A stretch of DNA of 64,000 bases from an uncultured Lachnospiraceae bacterium (GCA_910578115.1 CAJTPO010000003.1:62001-126000), one strand, 5' to 3'. Shown: positions 50,099 through 60,253, counted from the first letter of the stretch. Made by a program: numbers and translations. Notes: a model not told the origin generated them from the sequence alone.

Positions 50099-52351
50099 TC
50101 AAACCCGGATCTTCACCCCTTTGCCGTCCCGTTTTCCCGGCTTGATCTTATTCAGCTCGATTTCCTTCCCGCCATACTCGATCGTCTGCTCCACTGCATT
50201 GCGGGTGTAGTAAACTGCTTCCAGGCTGTCTTTTGCTCCCAGCTTCATGCCGCGGACGCCGATAGCCCCTTTCTTCTTCTCCGGTATCTCCTCCACCGGA
50301 AACCGCAGAAAATACCCTTCTGCCGACTGCAGGACGATATTGCGCTGTTCTTTCAGTGTCACAACGCTTATCACCTCATCCCCGTCTGCCAGCTTCGTGG
50401 CCGCCACCGTCCGCTTGGCCACGTCAAATTCACCGCCGTCCACCACCTTGAGCATGGCCTGTCTGGTGGCAAAGATGACCCGGTAGAGATTTAAGTCGCT
50501 CTGGCTGGCGGCATAAAGGATGGTTTCCTTCGAGGAATCAAAATTGCTGATATTGTCCACCGGCACGCCCTTATCGCGGAATTTGCCCATAGGCAGATCC
50601 ATCACTTTCAGGGTATGCAGCTGGCCGGTATTCGTAAACAGGCACACCTTACCCGTATTCCTGCAGACAAAGGCATACTTGTTCTCGCTGTCCGCCGCCT
50701 CCTTGTTTCTCTCATAGGTGGCGGTATCTATCGTTCTGGCATAGCCGAAACGGTCCATCAGGAAGACGATATCCATCTCCTCCACCTTCTTTTCCACATA
50801 GACCGCCTCACTGGCCTGCGTGATCACCGTCCTGCGGCTACGCCTGTATTCTTCCCGGATCTCGTCCAGCTCATTGATGATGACCTGGGCCATGGAATCC
50901 TTTCTGGCCAGGATATCCTCATAGCGGTAAATATTGGCCATGGTATCCTCATGCTCGTTGATCAGCGCTTCGATCTCCAGACCGATCAGCTTGTAGAGCC
51001 GCATATCCAGAATGGCATTGGCCTGTTTCTCGGTAAACATCAGCTGTGCAGCCATGATCTTGGATTCCTTGGATTTAAATTTGATGCCGTCGATTTTGCC
51101 CTCGATCAGGCAGGCCTTCGCCATGGCCCTGTCCTTGGAACCGCGCAGGATCTCGATAATCAGGTCGATCACGTTGCAGGCTTTGATCAGTCCTTCCTGT
51201 ATCTCCTTGCGTTCCAGCTCTTTTGCCAGCAGATTCGTGTATTTCCTCGTGGCCACCTCATACTGGAACCTGACATTCTCCTTCAGGATCTGCTTAAGCC
51301 CCATAGTCTCCGGCCTGCCGTCGCAGATGGCCAGCATATTGACGCCGAAAGTATCCTCCAGCCGGGTTTTCTTATAAAGAAGATTCTTAAAATTCTCCAC
51401 GTCCGCATCTTTGCGCAGTTCGATGACGATGCGGATGCCTTCCTTGGAAGACTGGTTGGTGATGTCCACGATATCCTGCGTCTTCTTGGTCTCTGCCAGT
51501 GCCGCCACGTCCATCAGGAATTTGACGATGCCCGCCCCGATCATGGTATAGGGAATTTCCGTGATCACCAGATTGGTCTTACCGCCTTTGGCCTTTTCCA
51601 CCTCCACTTTACCACGGATCTTGATCTTACCCGTTCCACTCTCGTAGATCCCCAGCAGTTCGTCCTCGTTGATGACGATGCCGCCGGTGGGAAAATCCGG
51701 CCCTTTCACATAACGCATCAACTCTCTGGTGGTGATATTCTCATCCAGCATATAGGCCTTTACAGCCTCGATCACCTCCGCCAGATTATGGGGCGGAATG
51801 CTGGTCGCCATACCTACCGCGATTCCCTCGGAACCGTTGATGAGCAGATTCGGAATCTTCACCGGCAGCACGCCCGGCTCCTTCTCCGTGGCATCGAAGT
51901 TGGGCAGAAAATCCACCACATCCTTGTCCAGATCGGCCAAAAACGCCTCCTGCGTGATCTTCTCCAGCCGGGCCTCCGTGTAACGCATGGCCGCGGCGCC
52001 GTCCCCTTCGATATTGCCGAAGTTGCCGTGCCCGTCGATCAGGGGCAGCCCCTTCTTGAAGTCCTGGGACATGACCACCAGCGCCTCATAGATCGAACTG
52101 TCTCCGTGAGGATGATATTTACCCATGGTATCGCCCACGATACGCGCCGACTTACGGTAGGGCCTGTCATAGCGGATGCCAAGCTCATACATATCGTACA
52201 GCGTCCTTCTCTGCACCGGTTTTAAACCGTCCCGCACATCCGGCAGCGCTCTGGCGATGATCACGCTCATGGCATAGTCGATAAAAGACTTCTGCATCAC
52301 CTCGGAATATTCTGTCTTGATAATTCTGTCGTTTCTGTCATTCACACTCAT
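50099..52351 (-). CDS. Type II topoisomerase subunit A (ParC/GyrA-like)
   Basis: Breaking-rejoining subunit of an ATP-dependent type II topoisomerase. Counting from the upstream in-frame ATG at 52363 it has 754 residues, with the active-site tyrosine Y128 in AAMRYTEARL and the quinolone-region HPHGDSSIY (S89/S90 unaltered serines). The C-terminal beta-pinwheel is short (about 250 residues) and lacks a canonical QRRGGKG GyrA box, which favours a topoisomerase IV-like role. GGAAGAAAAT before ATG 52351 favours that start over 52363. It pairs with the B subunit gene 119 bases upstream. Confidence 0.9.
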   Translation of the reverse strand: MSVNDRNDRIIKTEYSEVMQKSFIDYAMSVIIARALPDVRDGLKPVQRRTLYDMYELGIRYDRPYRKSARIVGDTMGKYHPHGDSSIYEALVVMSQDFKKGLPLIDGHGNFGNIEGDGAAAMRYTEARLEKITQEAFLADLDKDVVDFLPNFDATEKEPGVLPVKIPNLLINGSEGIAVGMATSIPPHNLAEVIEAVKAYMLDENITTRELMRYVKGPDFPTGGIVINEDELLGIYESGTGKIKIRGKVEVEKAKGGKTNLVITEIPYTMIGAGIVKFLMDVAALAETKKTQDIVDITNQSSKEGIRIVIELRKDADVENFKNLLYKKTRLEDTFGVNMLAICDGRPETMGLKQILKENVRFQYEVATRKYTNLLAKELERKEIQEGLIKACNVIDLIIEILRGSKDRAMAKACLIEGKIDGIKFKSKESKIMAAQLMFTEKQANAILDMRLYKLIGLEIEALINEHEDTMANIYRYEDILARKDSMAQVIINELDEIREEYRRSRRTVITQASEAVYVEKKVEEMDIVFLMDRFGYARTIDTATYERNKEAADSENKYAFVCRNTGKVCLFTNTGQLHTLKVMDLPMGKFRDKGVPVDNISNFDSSKETILYAASQSDLNLYRVIFATRQAMLKVVDGGEFDVAKRTVAATKLADGDEVISVVTLKEQRNIVLQSAEGYFLRFPVEEIPEKKKGAIGVRGMKLGAKDSLEAVYYTRNAVEQTIEYGGKEIELNKIKPGKRDGKGVKIRV

Positions 52352-52391
52352 ATTTTCTTCCATTCCGAAGCGTTTTTATTGAAAAATGCGG

Positions 52392-52410
52392 GCAGAATCC
52401 CAAATTCTGC
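52392..52410 (-). other. Hairpins between the topoisomerase genes
   Basis: GCAGAAT-CCCAA-ATTCTGC (52392-52410) followed on the minus strand by CCGCATTTTTC, and a second weaker stem GGAGTTTG...CAAACTCC (52422-52450). They might modulate the ratio of the two subunits; the T-tract is not directly adjacent. Confidence 0.4.
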
Positions 52411-52470
52411 TCTGCGCGTAAGGAGTTTGGGACGCTTCGGCACAAACTCCCGATCAAACATAATTTCAAA

Positions 52471-54399
52471 TCAGATATCCAGCTCCGCATCCTGCGCGTG
52501 CCGGTAGATAAATTCCTTGCGCGGCAGCACTTCCGTGCCCATCAGCATTTCCGTCACCTCGGTAGCCATGCGGGCGTCCTCGATCTCCACCTGCTTCAAC
52601 AGCCTCGTGTCAGGATCAAGAGTCGTCTCCCACAGCTGCTCGGCGTCCATCTCACCCAGACCTTTGTAGCGCTGCAGGGTAAAAGGCCCCTTGTGCCGCT
52701 TCCGGTACTTCTCCAGCGCCTTATCGTCGTAAAGATACTCTTCCGCCCCCTTCGAAGGCATGACTTTATAGAGAGGCGGCATGGCGATATACACGTGCCC
52801 CTCATAGATCAGTTCCGGCATAAACCGGTAGAATAAGGTCAAAAGCAGGGTGGAGATATGTTCTCCGTCCACGTCCGCATCGGCCATGATGATGATCTTG
52901 TCGTAGCGCAGCCTGCTGATATCGAAGTCATTGCCGTAGCCTTCCGAAAAACCGCAGCCGAAGGCGTTGATCATCGTCTTGATCTCCGCGTTGGCCAGAA
53001 TCTTGTCGATACTGGCTTTCTCCACATTCAGGATCTTACCGCGGATGGGCAGGATTGCCTGAAACATACGGTTGCGCGCCGTCTTGGCGCTGCCCCCTGC
53101 GGAATCTCCCTCCACGATAAAGATCTCACATTTGGAAGCGTCTCTGGACTCGCAGTTGGCCAGCTTCCCGTTGGAGTCAAAAGAGAATTTCTGCTTGGTC
53201 AGCAGATTCGTCTTCGCCTTCTCCTCCGTCTTGCGGATCTTCGCCGCCTTCTCCGCACAGCCGATGATACTCTTTAACGTTTCCAGATTGCGGTCGAAGA
53301 AACGCACGATCTCCTCTCCCGTCACCTTGCTCACAATCTTCGTGGCATCCTGGTTGTCCAGCTTGGTCTTCGTCTGCCCCTCGAAACGGGGATCCGGATG
53401 CTTGATGGAAACGACGGCCGTCATGCCGTTTCGCACATCTGCTCCGGTAAAGTTGACGTCCTTCTCCTTTAAGATATTCAGTCCTCTGGCATAGGTATTG
53501 ATCACGTTGGTAAACATGGTCTTAAAACCGGTCAGATGGGTGCCGCCCTCCGCGTTATAGATATTGTTGCAGAAACCCAGCACATTCTCGTGGAACTCAT
53601 TTACATACTGCAAAGCCACTTCCACCGTGATGCCTTCCGACTCCCCTTTGTAGTAGATCACGTCATGGATCGCTTCCTTGGACTTGTTCATGTCCTTGAT
53701 GAAACCGATAATCCCCTCCGGTTCATGATACTCAATATGCTCAATCTCTTCTCTGCGCTTATCCTCATAGATGATCGTCAGCGCCGGATTCAGATAGGCG
53801 GTCTCGTGAAGACGGCTCTTAACCTCATCCTCCTTAAACCGCGTCCGGTCAAATATGGTGTCGTCCGGCAGAAAATTGATGGTGGTGCCGGATTCCTTCG
53901 TCTTACCCACCACCGGCAGAAGGCCGTCCTGCAGTTCCAGAGTGGGGATACCGCGCTCATAGCGGTCTTCATAAATATAGCCGCCGGTCTTTACCGTCAC
54001 ATGCATATGCGCCGACAGGGCATTCACCACGGAAGAGCCTACGCCGTGCAGACCGCCGCTGGTCTTATAGGCGTCGTTGTCGAACTTGCCGCCCGCATGG
54101 AGCGTGGTGAAGACCAGCCGTTCCGCGCTGATCCCTTTCTCATGCATCCCCACCGGAATGCCGCGCCCGTTGTCCGACACGGTGGCCGAACCGTCCGCTT
54201 CCAGCGTCACATGTATCGTGGAACAGAAACCCGCCAGATGTTCATCCACCGCATTGTCCATGATCTCATAGATCAGATGATTCAGGCCCTTGGTGGACAC
54301 ACTGCCGATATACATGCCCGGCCGGACACGCACCGCCTCCAGCCCTTCCAGCACGGTAATGCTGGAAGCATCATAATTGTTTGCCGTATTCTTCGCCAT
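52471..54399 (-). CDS. Type II topoisomerase subunit B (ParE/GyrB-like)
   Basis: ATPase subunit, 642 residues. The GHKL ATP site has NAVDEHLAG, DNGRGIPVGMH and GGLHGVGSSVVNALS; the Toprim domain has EGDSAGG (about 430) and DADVDG. Partner of the gene at 50099 and in the same operon. AGAGGTATGACTAA precedes ATG 54399. Whether this is gyrase or topoisomerase IV depends on the partner; a further gyrase pair is expected elsewhere in the genome. Confidence 0.92.
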   Translation of the reverse strand: MAKNTANNYDASSITVLEGLEAVRVRPGMYIGSVSTKGLNHLIYEIMDNAVDEHLAGFCSTIHVTLEADGSATVSDNGRGIPVGMHEKGISAERLVFTTLHAGGKFDNDAYKTSGGLHGVGSSVVNALSAHMHVTVKTGGYIYEDRYERGIPTLELQDGLLPVVGKTKESGTTINFLPDDTIFDRTRFKEDEVKSRLHETAYLNPALTIIYEDKRREEIEHIEYHEPEGIIGFIKDMNKSKEAIHDVIYYKGESEGITVEVALQYVNEFHENVLGFCNNIYNAEGGTHLTGFKTMFTNVINTYARGLNILKEKDVNFTGADVRNGMTAVVSIKHPDPRFEGQTKTKLDNQDATKIVSKVTGEEIVRFFDRNLETLKSIIGCAEKAAKIRKTEEKAKTNLLTKQKFSFDSNGKLANCESRDASKCEIFIVEGDSAGGSAKTARNRMFQAILPIRGKILNVEKASIDKILANAEIKTMINAFGCGFSEGYGNDFDISRLRYDKIIIMADADVDGEHISTLLLTLFYRFMPELIYEGHVYIAMPPLYKVMPSKGAEEYLYDDKALEKYRKRHKGPFTLQRYKGLGEMDAEQLWETTLDPDTRLLKQVEIEDARMATEVTEMLMGTEVLPRKEFIYRHAQDAELDI

Positions 54400-54487
54400 T
54401 TAGTCATACCTCTTGTTCTGTTTTCACAAACTTCAAACCTGACAGATACGCCTGCCACGGAATGCCTTGAATAACTTTTCCCGCCAT

Positions 54488-56686
54488 TTATTCGTTGTAC
54501 CGGATCATCTCCTCCGGCAGATAGGCACGGATCATTTCTTCCAGCCTCTTATGGTCGATCGGTTTCGACAGATAATCTGTAAACCCTTCTTCAAGATATT
54601 TTTCTTTTGCCCCGATGACTGCATTGGCCGTCATCGCGATGACCGCCGGTGCATTCTGCCGGAAACGATCCGTCTCCTGCATCCGGTGCAGCGTCTGCAC
54701 ACCGTCCATCACAGGCATCATATGATCCAGCAGAATGATATCATAATCGTTCTTCGCGAATTTGTCCAGACATTCCTGCCCGCCTGTCGCAGAATCAAAC
54801 TGCACTTTCAGTCTTCGAAGCAGCCCTCTGGCCACCGTGATATTGACACGGTTATCATCCACGGCAAGGATTCTGGCTCCGGGCGCGGTAAATTTCTCCC
54901 GGGCCAGCTCACGTTCCGTCACCCGCCTGTGCTTATCCTTATAGTCTCCCAGCAGATCCGGGCCTGCCACCTTCTGCGGCAGGGTAAAGGAAAATACACT
55001 GCCCCTGCCGTACACGCTTTCAACGCTCAGGCTGCCCTTCATCCTGTCGATCAGCTTCTTCGTGATGCTTAAGCCCAGTCCCGTACCCTCTATATGTTCG
55101 TTCTTCGACCTGTCCAGCCTGACAAACGGCTCGAAGAGTACCGCCAGTTTGTCTTCCTCGATACCGATGCCGGTATCCGTTACAATAATCCGCAGATCGA
55201 TCGTATCTTTGTCTTTATCGGTAAAATCCACCTGGAGCGTAACCTGCCCCTCTCTCGTGTATTTGAGCGAATTGGTGAGGAAATTGATGATGCACTGCTT
55301 GATCCGCTGTTCATCTCCGTGGAGCGTTTCCGGCAGCATCGGATTTGCCTGAATATGTAAGGCCAGACTGTTCTCCTCCGCCCGCATGGTCACCATATTC
55401 TCGATATCGATCAGCATCTTGCCGAGATGATAATCCTTCTCCACGATCTCCATCTGGCCCGATTCTATCTTGGAAAGATCGAGAATGTCATTGATGATGG
55501 AGAGCAGGATCTTGCCCGCACTCTGAATGTTCAGGGCATAATCCTTGATCGTGTCGGAACAGCTCTCCCGCAGCACCATCTCATTCATGCCCAGCACCGC
55601 GTTGATCGGCGTCCTGATCTCGTGGGACATATGCGCGAGGAAGATACTCTTGGCCGCATTGGCGCGTTCCGCCTCTTCCTTTAAGCTGATCAGCTGCTGG
55701 GTATACAGATGATCCTCCGTTATGTCACTGATGCGGTAGAGCACGCCTGCCCGGCGCCGGTTATCATCAAGAATCTCTCCCGACTCCCACTGATAATATT
55801 GATTCTTCACCGTCGTAAATCCGTCTCTGTGATCTTCCAGGAACCGAAACACCCGCTCTTCCACCATGCGACGATCCTTCCAGTCCACCTCCGGAAAGAT
55901 TCTTGAAATTTCCCGGTTCAGATAGATGACCTCCCCGTTATGATCGGTGACGAGAATTCCTTCCCGGATGTTATCGATCACCCGGTCTTTCGCCGTCTTG
56001 ACAGTATCAAACAGACGGTATTTGTACATGATAAATACCAGGAAACATTCCGTGATCATCATCGACATAGGATAAGGGTCGTAATAACCGAATACCCCTG
56101 CCATTCTAAAAAACCACAGGCAGATTGGCAGCAGAGAAGCCAGACAGAGCAAAAACAGTTCCGGACGCTTCTCTCCCCTGTGCTCCAATGCCGACTGCAG
56201 CACGATGAATGTGATCAGAAATCCAAGAACCATCGTCGTTATAAACCACCAGTAATAGACCGGTCCCGGATCAATAGACCACAGATGATACCCGTTCTGG
56301 ACCACACGTTCCACTTTCCTGTAGAAGATCGTATTGAAGTCGATCGTAAACACCACAACCAGGATAAACAGATGATTCACCGCATAGAACCGCTTGATCA
56401 GCCTGACATGCCAGTCCCCCAGATGGGTACTGTACAGGCATGAAAAATACAGGAAACTGAGAAGCCCCATCGTGGTGCCGATATATTCCACCTTGATCGA
56501 AAGGCGCGCCGCTTCCTCTCTGACACTCTGCAGTTCCAGAAAATATCCGGTCATGTCCAAAAAAGTACATATTGTCCCCACCAGCAGGATCTTCTGCTGT
56601 ACAGTCGGCTTCGCCATCCACACCAAAAGGATCATGACAAAACAGACCAATACGCCCATTCCGTGTACTGTTATGATCGCCCCCAT
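54488..56686 (-). CDS. Hybrid histidine kinase with 7TM-type sensor
   Basis: 732 residues: a seven-helix membrane region of the histidine-kinase N-terminal 7TM type (1-225), a PAS domain (about 235-325), HisKA with phospho-acceptor H355 (AHMSHEIRTP), HATPase (N472, DTGIGIEEDK 504-513, EGTGLGLSITKKL) and a C-terminal receiver with D654 (IILLDHMMPVMDG) and K708 (YLSKPI). The receiver has no output domain, so the phosphate must pass on or the receiver modulates the kinase. No response regulator gene is adjacent. The ligand is unknown. Confidence 0.92.
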   Translation of the reverse strand: MGAIITVHGMGVLVCFVMILLVWMAKPTVQQKILLVGTICTFLDMTGYFLELQSVREEAARLSIKVEYIGTTMGLLSFLYFSCLYSTHLGDWHVRLIKRFYAVNHLFILVVVFTIDFNTIFYRKVERVVQNGYHLWSIDPGPVYYWWFITTMVLGFLITFIVLQSALEHRGEKRPELFLLCLASLLPICLWFFRMAGVFGYYDPYPMSMMITECFLVFIMYKYRLFDTVKTAKDRVIDNIREGILVTDHNGEVIYLNREISRIFPEVDWKDRRMVEERVFRFLEDHRDGFTTVKNQYYQWESGEILDDNRRRAGVLYRISDITEDHLYTQQLISLKEEAERANAAKSIFLAHMSHEIRTPINAVLGMNEMVLRESCSDTIKDYALNIQSAGKILLSIINDILDLSKIESGQMEIVEKDYHLGKMLIDIENMVTMRAEENSLALHIQANPMLPETLHGDEQRIKQCIINFLTNSLKYTREGQVTLQVDFTDKDKDTIDLRIIVTDTGIGIEEDKLAVLFEPFVRLDRSKNEHIEGTGLGLSITKKLIDRMKGSLSVESVYGRGSVFSFTLPQKVAGPDLLGDYKDKHRRVTERELAREKFTAPGARILAVDDNRVNITVARGLLRRLKVQFDSATGGQECLDKFAKNDYDIILLDHMMPVMDGVQTLHRMQETDRFRQNAPAVIAMTANAVIGAKEKYLEEGFTDYLSKPIDHKRLEEMIRAYLPEEMIRYNE

Positions 56687-56769
56687 AAGAAACCCCGTTT
56701 TACACTGTCCAAAAGATTTCGGAAAATTTACACCTACATTATAACGGACATATCCGTCCGAAACAAGTT

Positions 56770-57525
56770 CTATCTATAGTTGTCATCCACTTCATACAAA
56801 TATTCCCGGCCCCGCTTCCCGGCGCGCGCAAGCAGCTGCATATACGTGAGCAGAGGCAGCGTCGAACCCGCCAGATCCCTGTGTATCCCTGCGGCCTGTG
56901 CAAACTCCTTCACCGTAAAAGGCTCCTGCAGTTCATAAGGCACAAGCTGCAGAAAATCCGCCGCACAGTCGATCCGCACCTCATCGGCCAGCGCCAGCGG
57001 CATCCTGTCATACCGGCTTGATCCCCGCTTCCTGTTCTTACTCCAGCCGTTCAACAGTCTGTACTCGTCTATGTCCAGCAGCGGAAAGGCAAACGAAAGG
57101 TTCGGATGCCCCAGAAACTGTTTGATCCTGTACAACTCCGGAAAAGCATGGTAGACATTGCCCGTGACCGGAGATTTGTGCTTCTTCGACAGTTCTCCCG
57201 TCTCCTCCTCCATCCAGATCACCCATTTGTAATGAGGAATCGGATAGACTACCGTCACAGGATACAACGGCAAAAATGCCGCCAGCTTCGGCCGCAGCCT
57301 GTTGAAATTGCCGTTCTGGATCTCTATGATCCGCTCTCCTGTATAAATATCCGCTATGTACCCCTCGATGGGCACCTCATGGTAGTCTTCATCCGGTTCA
57401 TAATAGAGCTTCATCACCGCATGGACCGTCTTCTCCTGCAGCGTACCGAAACCATGAGGATCATTCTGTTTTAAAAGTACTTTGAGCTTGGCCTGTTCAA
57501 AGGCTTCCCGGTTTAGTGTATTCAC
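56770..57525 (-). CDS. Uncharacterised protein, nuclease-like N-terminus
   Basis: 251 residues, no membrane segment. The N-terminal half resembles a PD-(D/E)xK-type core: EGYIADIYTGERIIEIQNGNF then LAAFLPLYPVTVVYPI, with D58-like and E-x-Q positions. The C-terminal part looks like a winged helix (FTVKEFAQAAGIHRDLAGSTLPLLTYMQLLARAG), followed by YLYEVDD. No named family is certain. It could be a nuclease or a regulatory protein with a dead nuclease fold. Its start lies 128 bases before the stop of the AlbA-like pseudogene. Confidence 0.65.
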   Translation of the reverse strand: MNTLNREAFEQAKLKVLLKQNDPHGFGTLQEKTVHAVMKLYYEPDEDYHEVPIEGYIADIYTGERIIEIQNGNFNRLRPKLAAFLPLYPVTVVYPIPHYKWVIWMEEETGELSKKHKSPVTGNVYHAFPELYRIKQFLGHPNLSFAFPLLDIDEYRLLNGWSKNRKRGSSRYDRMPLALADEVRIDCAADFLQLVPYELQEPFTVKEFAQAAGIHRDLAGSTLPLLTYMQLLARAGKRGREYLYEVDDNYR

Positions 57526-57652
57526 AGCTGTTGTTCCTTACTGTCACTGTTGTGTTGGGCAGAGCAGCTTTGTAAAAAGTTACGGATGCTGCTGCTTTTA
57601 TCAGTATAGCAGAAAAGTCTAATTCGAACAAGTGTTTTGTTTTGTCCTAAAA

Positions 57653-59122
57653 TTATCCTATCAAAATTTCCCAGTACCCGTTATGGCTGCTTCCTACTCT
57701 CCTGACGATCTGCTGTTTCTTCATCTTATGCAGATAATATTTCACCCGGTCCACTGTCCACCCCAGTTCCAGTGCAAGCTCTTTCTGCGTCAAAGAAGGC
57801 TGTTCCCTGAGCAGAGTCAGGACCGCATTGTCTGCCGGAGTGAGACTTTGGGTAGTTTGGGTAGGACTTTGGGTAGTTTGGGTAGAACTTTGGGTAGTTT
57901 GGGTAAGACTTTGGGTAGTTTGAGCATAAACCATTTTTTCTCTCAATACATCGGTACAGCGATACATATTTACCCGAAAATCACCATCAAAATCAATAAA
58001 ATCAGGTTTTGGCAATCCGTAATTTACACTCACGTATGATCCGCGGAATACCACTTCCCCACTTCTCGATAATCTTCATATAGGCAAAGGCATAAGCGAT
58101 CGCACGGTTACGAGGTTTAGAGTATCCTTCCATCATTTTTTTGATAGATACACCATGCAGGAGCATCCCCGGTGATGTAACTTCCAATCGGTCATCATAC
58201 AAAGCCACCTGAATATTTCCCGGCTCAAGATACGACCTGTGTGCAACAGAATTAGCGATCATCTCCCGTACACTGTCTATTGGCAATTCGAACCTGTCCT
58301 GTCGATAAATTCCCTGTATCCTCATGCCCCGGTTTATTTTTTCCAATACATACTGATATGCTGCTTCCATCTGTTCCTGAACAGGCCCTTCAAATTCACG
58401 ATGGTCCACAAAATACGCCCTGTCCATACCTTTAAAAACCGCACATTGGATGATCGGCTGAAATCTGGCCTGTCCCGTAAGAAGCGCATATGCATTGGTA
58501 GGCAGAATCTCTCCGTTCTTTTCCGCCAATACGCCCCAGGAAAGTAAAACATTCTGCGTAACATCTTTTATTTGTGCTTTTTCGCTTTGCGTTAAAGTAT
58601 TTTTCAATGCCGTGGCTTTCATTTGTTCGCAAATCTTTGCAATATCCGCAGAAGATACCTTCAGATCTTCACAGATTTCACAATCGTAATAACGATTCTG
58701 GCCTTCCAGAATCAATTCCTTCAGCATATAGTCCGCTGCCTGCCTTGTAGTACCGGAAACCCGGACATAAGTACCTTCCACAATTCCCTTTGATTTCAAA
58801 TAGTAAGGCCGCATTTTACCGGAAGCGATCTCAACCATGATCACTGTCTTATCCTCAACTGTCTGCAATGTCACATCAGGAAAAATTTTTGGTTCACAAC
58901 TGTCAGAGATAGCATTTGTAATGGCATCCATAGTCTGAAAGATCGTATCAGTATCCATCCCGCCACTTCCAGTGTCTTATCGTCAACACCAAAAATAATT
59001 CTGCCACCCCTGCCATTGGCAAAAGCTATTACTGTCTTCATATATTTCTCACTATTGCCAGGAACCGTGATCTTATATTCCACATTTGCAGATTCTCCGG
59101 AAAACAATGCATCTTTTTCCAT
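57653..59122 (-). pseudogene. AlbA/RecG-like ATP-binding protein gene with two frameshifts
   Basis: Reads as three pieces of one protein. Piece 1 (59122 to about 58960) starts after GGAGGAATGTCT with MEKDALFSGESANVEYKITV and contains ANGRGGRIIFGVDDKT (AlbA_2 domain). One base is then lost at about 58954, and piece 2 (to about 58020) carries DTDTIFQTMDAITNAISD and the ATP-binding-like block DSVREMIANSVAHRSY plus KWGSGIPRIIRECK. A second shift at about 58015 leads to YGLPKPDFIDFDGDFRVNMYR, a TQTTQS heptapeptide repeat and a winged helix (LREQPSLTQKELALELGWTVDRV). Intact relatives are single chains of about 480 residues. A decayed gene is likely; two sequencing errors would look the same. Confidence 0.8.
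57844..57927 (-). repeat. 21-base tandem repeat, four units
   Basis: Units at 57844, 57865, 57886 and 57907, each close to GACTTTGGGTAGTTTGGGTA on the plus strand, encode the heptapeptide TQTTQSx in the linker of the AlbA-like gene. Because 21 is a multiple of three, unit gain or loss would keep the frame. Confidence 0.9.
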
Positions 59123-59171
59123 AGACATTCCTCCAAATATTTTACTGTGCCCCTCCCCGGAAAGTAACAGC

Positions 59172-59207
59172 AAAAGCGGTATGTTCCCGAAGAGAGCAAC
59201 ATACCGC
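59172..59207 (-). terminator. Intrinsic terminator of the 59337 gene
   Basis: GCGGTATGTT (59176-59185) and AACATACCGC (59198-59207) form a perfect 10-bp stem, followed on the minus strand by TTTTGC. It separates the hypothetical gene from the AlbA-like pseudogene. Confidence 0.7.
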
Positions 59208-59336
59208 CTGCTTTGTTGTCCGCAAAGTCAAATCCATCATTGCTTTTATGCCTGAAATCTTCATTCTCAATATTCCCAAAATTCTTTCGAATTATTTCCT
59301 GCAGATTATTTTGATGAGACCTCCAGATAACAGTCG

Positions 59337-60158
59337 CTACAGCTTCTTCACATTCCTGTCCCCGTGCAGGATCCGTTCCTGATCCGATGCGCTGAGTGAC
59401 GTGAGCCTGCCGGTCCGGTCATAATAAGTCAACAAAGATGAATTCCTGGCTATTGTCCGGTGCCCGTTCTCTGTCAGCAGGGTGATCACCTGCTCCAGAT
59501 TGCCGGAACGAAGATATTTCTGAATCTCCTGGTCCCTGGCTCCCCGGCCTGACAGCAGTTGACCGATTCTCTCCATAGAGTCCGCCCTGTCTGCCGGATT
59601 GCCCGTCCTGCCAGCGTCCGCAGCAGATTCCAGTGCCGGCCCTTCCGCAGCCCCGGTCTGTACTTCTTCCACAGTCTCCGCTTTCATCGCGTTCTCCTGC
59701 CCGGACGAATTCATCTCCAGATATTCTTCCGACAGACGGTCGGTTTCCTCTACCGGTGCTTCATCTGCAGACAATACCGTATCCTCCGGCACCGGATCAT
59801 TCCAGATTCTGTTAAGAAGCCCTTTAAAGGACTGTACCATCATGGTCAGCCATGAGCGGACAGTCTGGATCAGATCCGAAAAAGCGTTTCCGCCGCCGGT
59901 TTCTGCTTTCTCCTGACCGTCTCCTGACAGTTCCAGCTTAACACCACTCTGTACTACCGTGCGCGGCCTGTTTCCGGCAAGATTTTTGTCCATTCCTTCT
60001 TTGGATATCTTCTCTTTTTTCTCGTCGTCTTCTTTTTTATCATCCGCACGCTGGTAATCCAGACTGAACTTTTCGCCGCTGCTGTTTGTATCTGCGGCTG
60101 TGGGCATATTTAATTTTTTGTAATCATAATAATCGTTATCACTGACTCTGTTGATCAT
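59337..60158 (-). CDS. Uncharacterised low-complexity protein
   Basis: 273 residues. The N-terminus (MINRVSDNDYYDYKKLNMP) is followed by a lysine/aspartate-rich stretch, a hydrophobic amphipathic helix (about 100-118, SDLIQTVRSWLTMMVQSFKGLLNRIW), a Glu/Ala-rich linker and a C-terminal domain (QEIQKYLRSGNLEQVITLLTENG; LTYYDRTGRLTSLSASDQERIL). No signal peptide. GGAAAG nine bases before ATG 60158 fixes the start. Similar proteins seem widespread in Lachnospiraceae, function unknown. Confidence 0.75.
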   Translation of the reverse strand: MINRVSDNDYYDYKKLNMPTAADTNSSGEKFSLDYQRADDKKEDDEKKEKISKEGMDKNLAGNRPRTVVQSGVKLELSGDGQEKAETGGGNAFSDLIQTVRSWLTMMVQSFKGLLNRIWNDPVPEDTVLSADEAPVEETDRLSEEYLEMNSSGQENAMKAETVEEVQTGAAEGPALESAADAGRTGNPADRADSMERIGQLLSGRGARDQEIQKYLRSGNLEQVITLLTENGHRTIARNSSLLTYYDRTGRLTSLSASDQERILHGDRNVKKL

Positions 60159-60253
60159 GGTATCTTGCTTTCCGTGATGAGCACTTTGATTAAACAAATT
60201 TCCGGGTTATCAAAACGCATCTCTTAAACACTGCTCTTTTTATCTTTTTTATA

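Noticed and set aside
50615..52225. Plus-strand open frame of 536 codons
   Set aside because: Antisense to the topoisomerase A subunit; its length follows from codon bias of the real gene.
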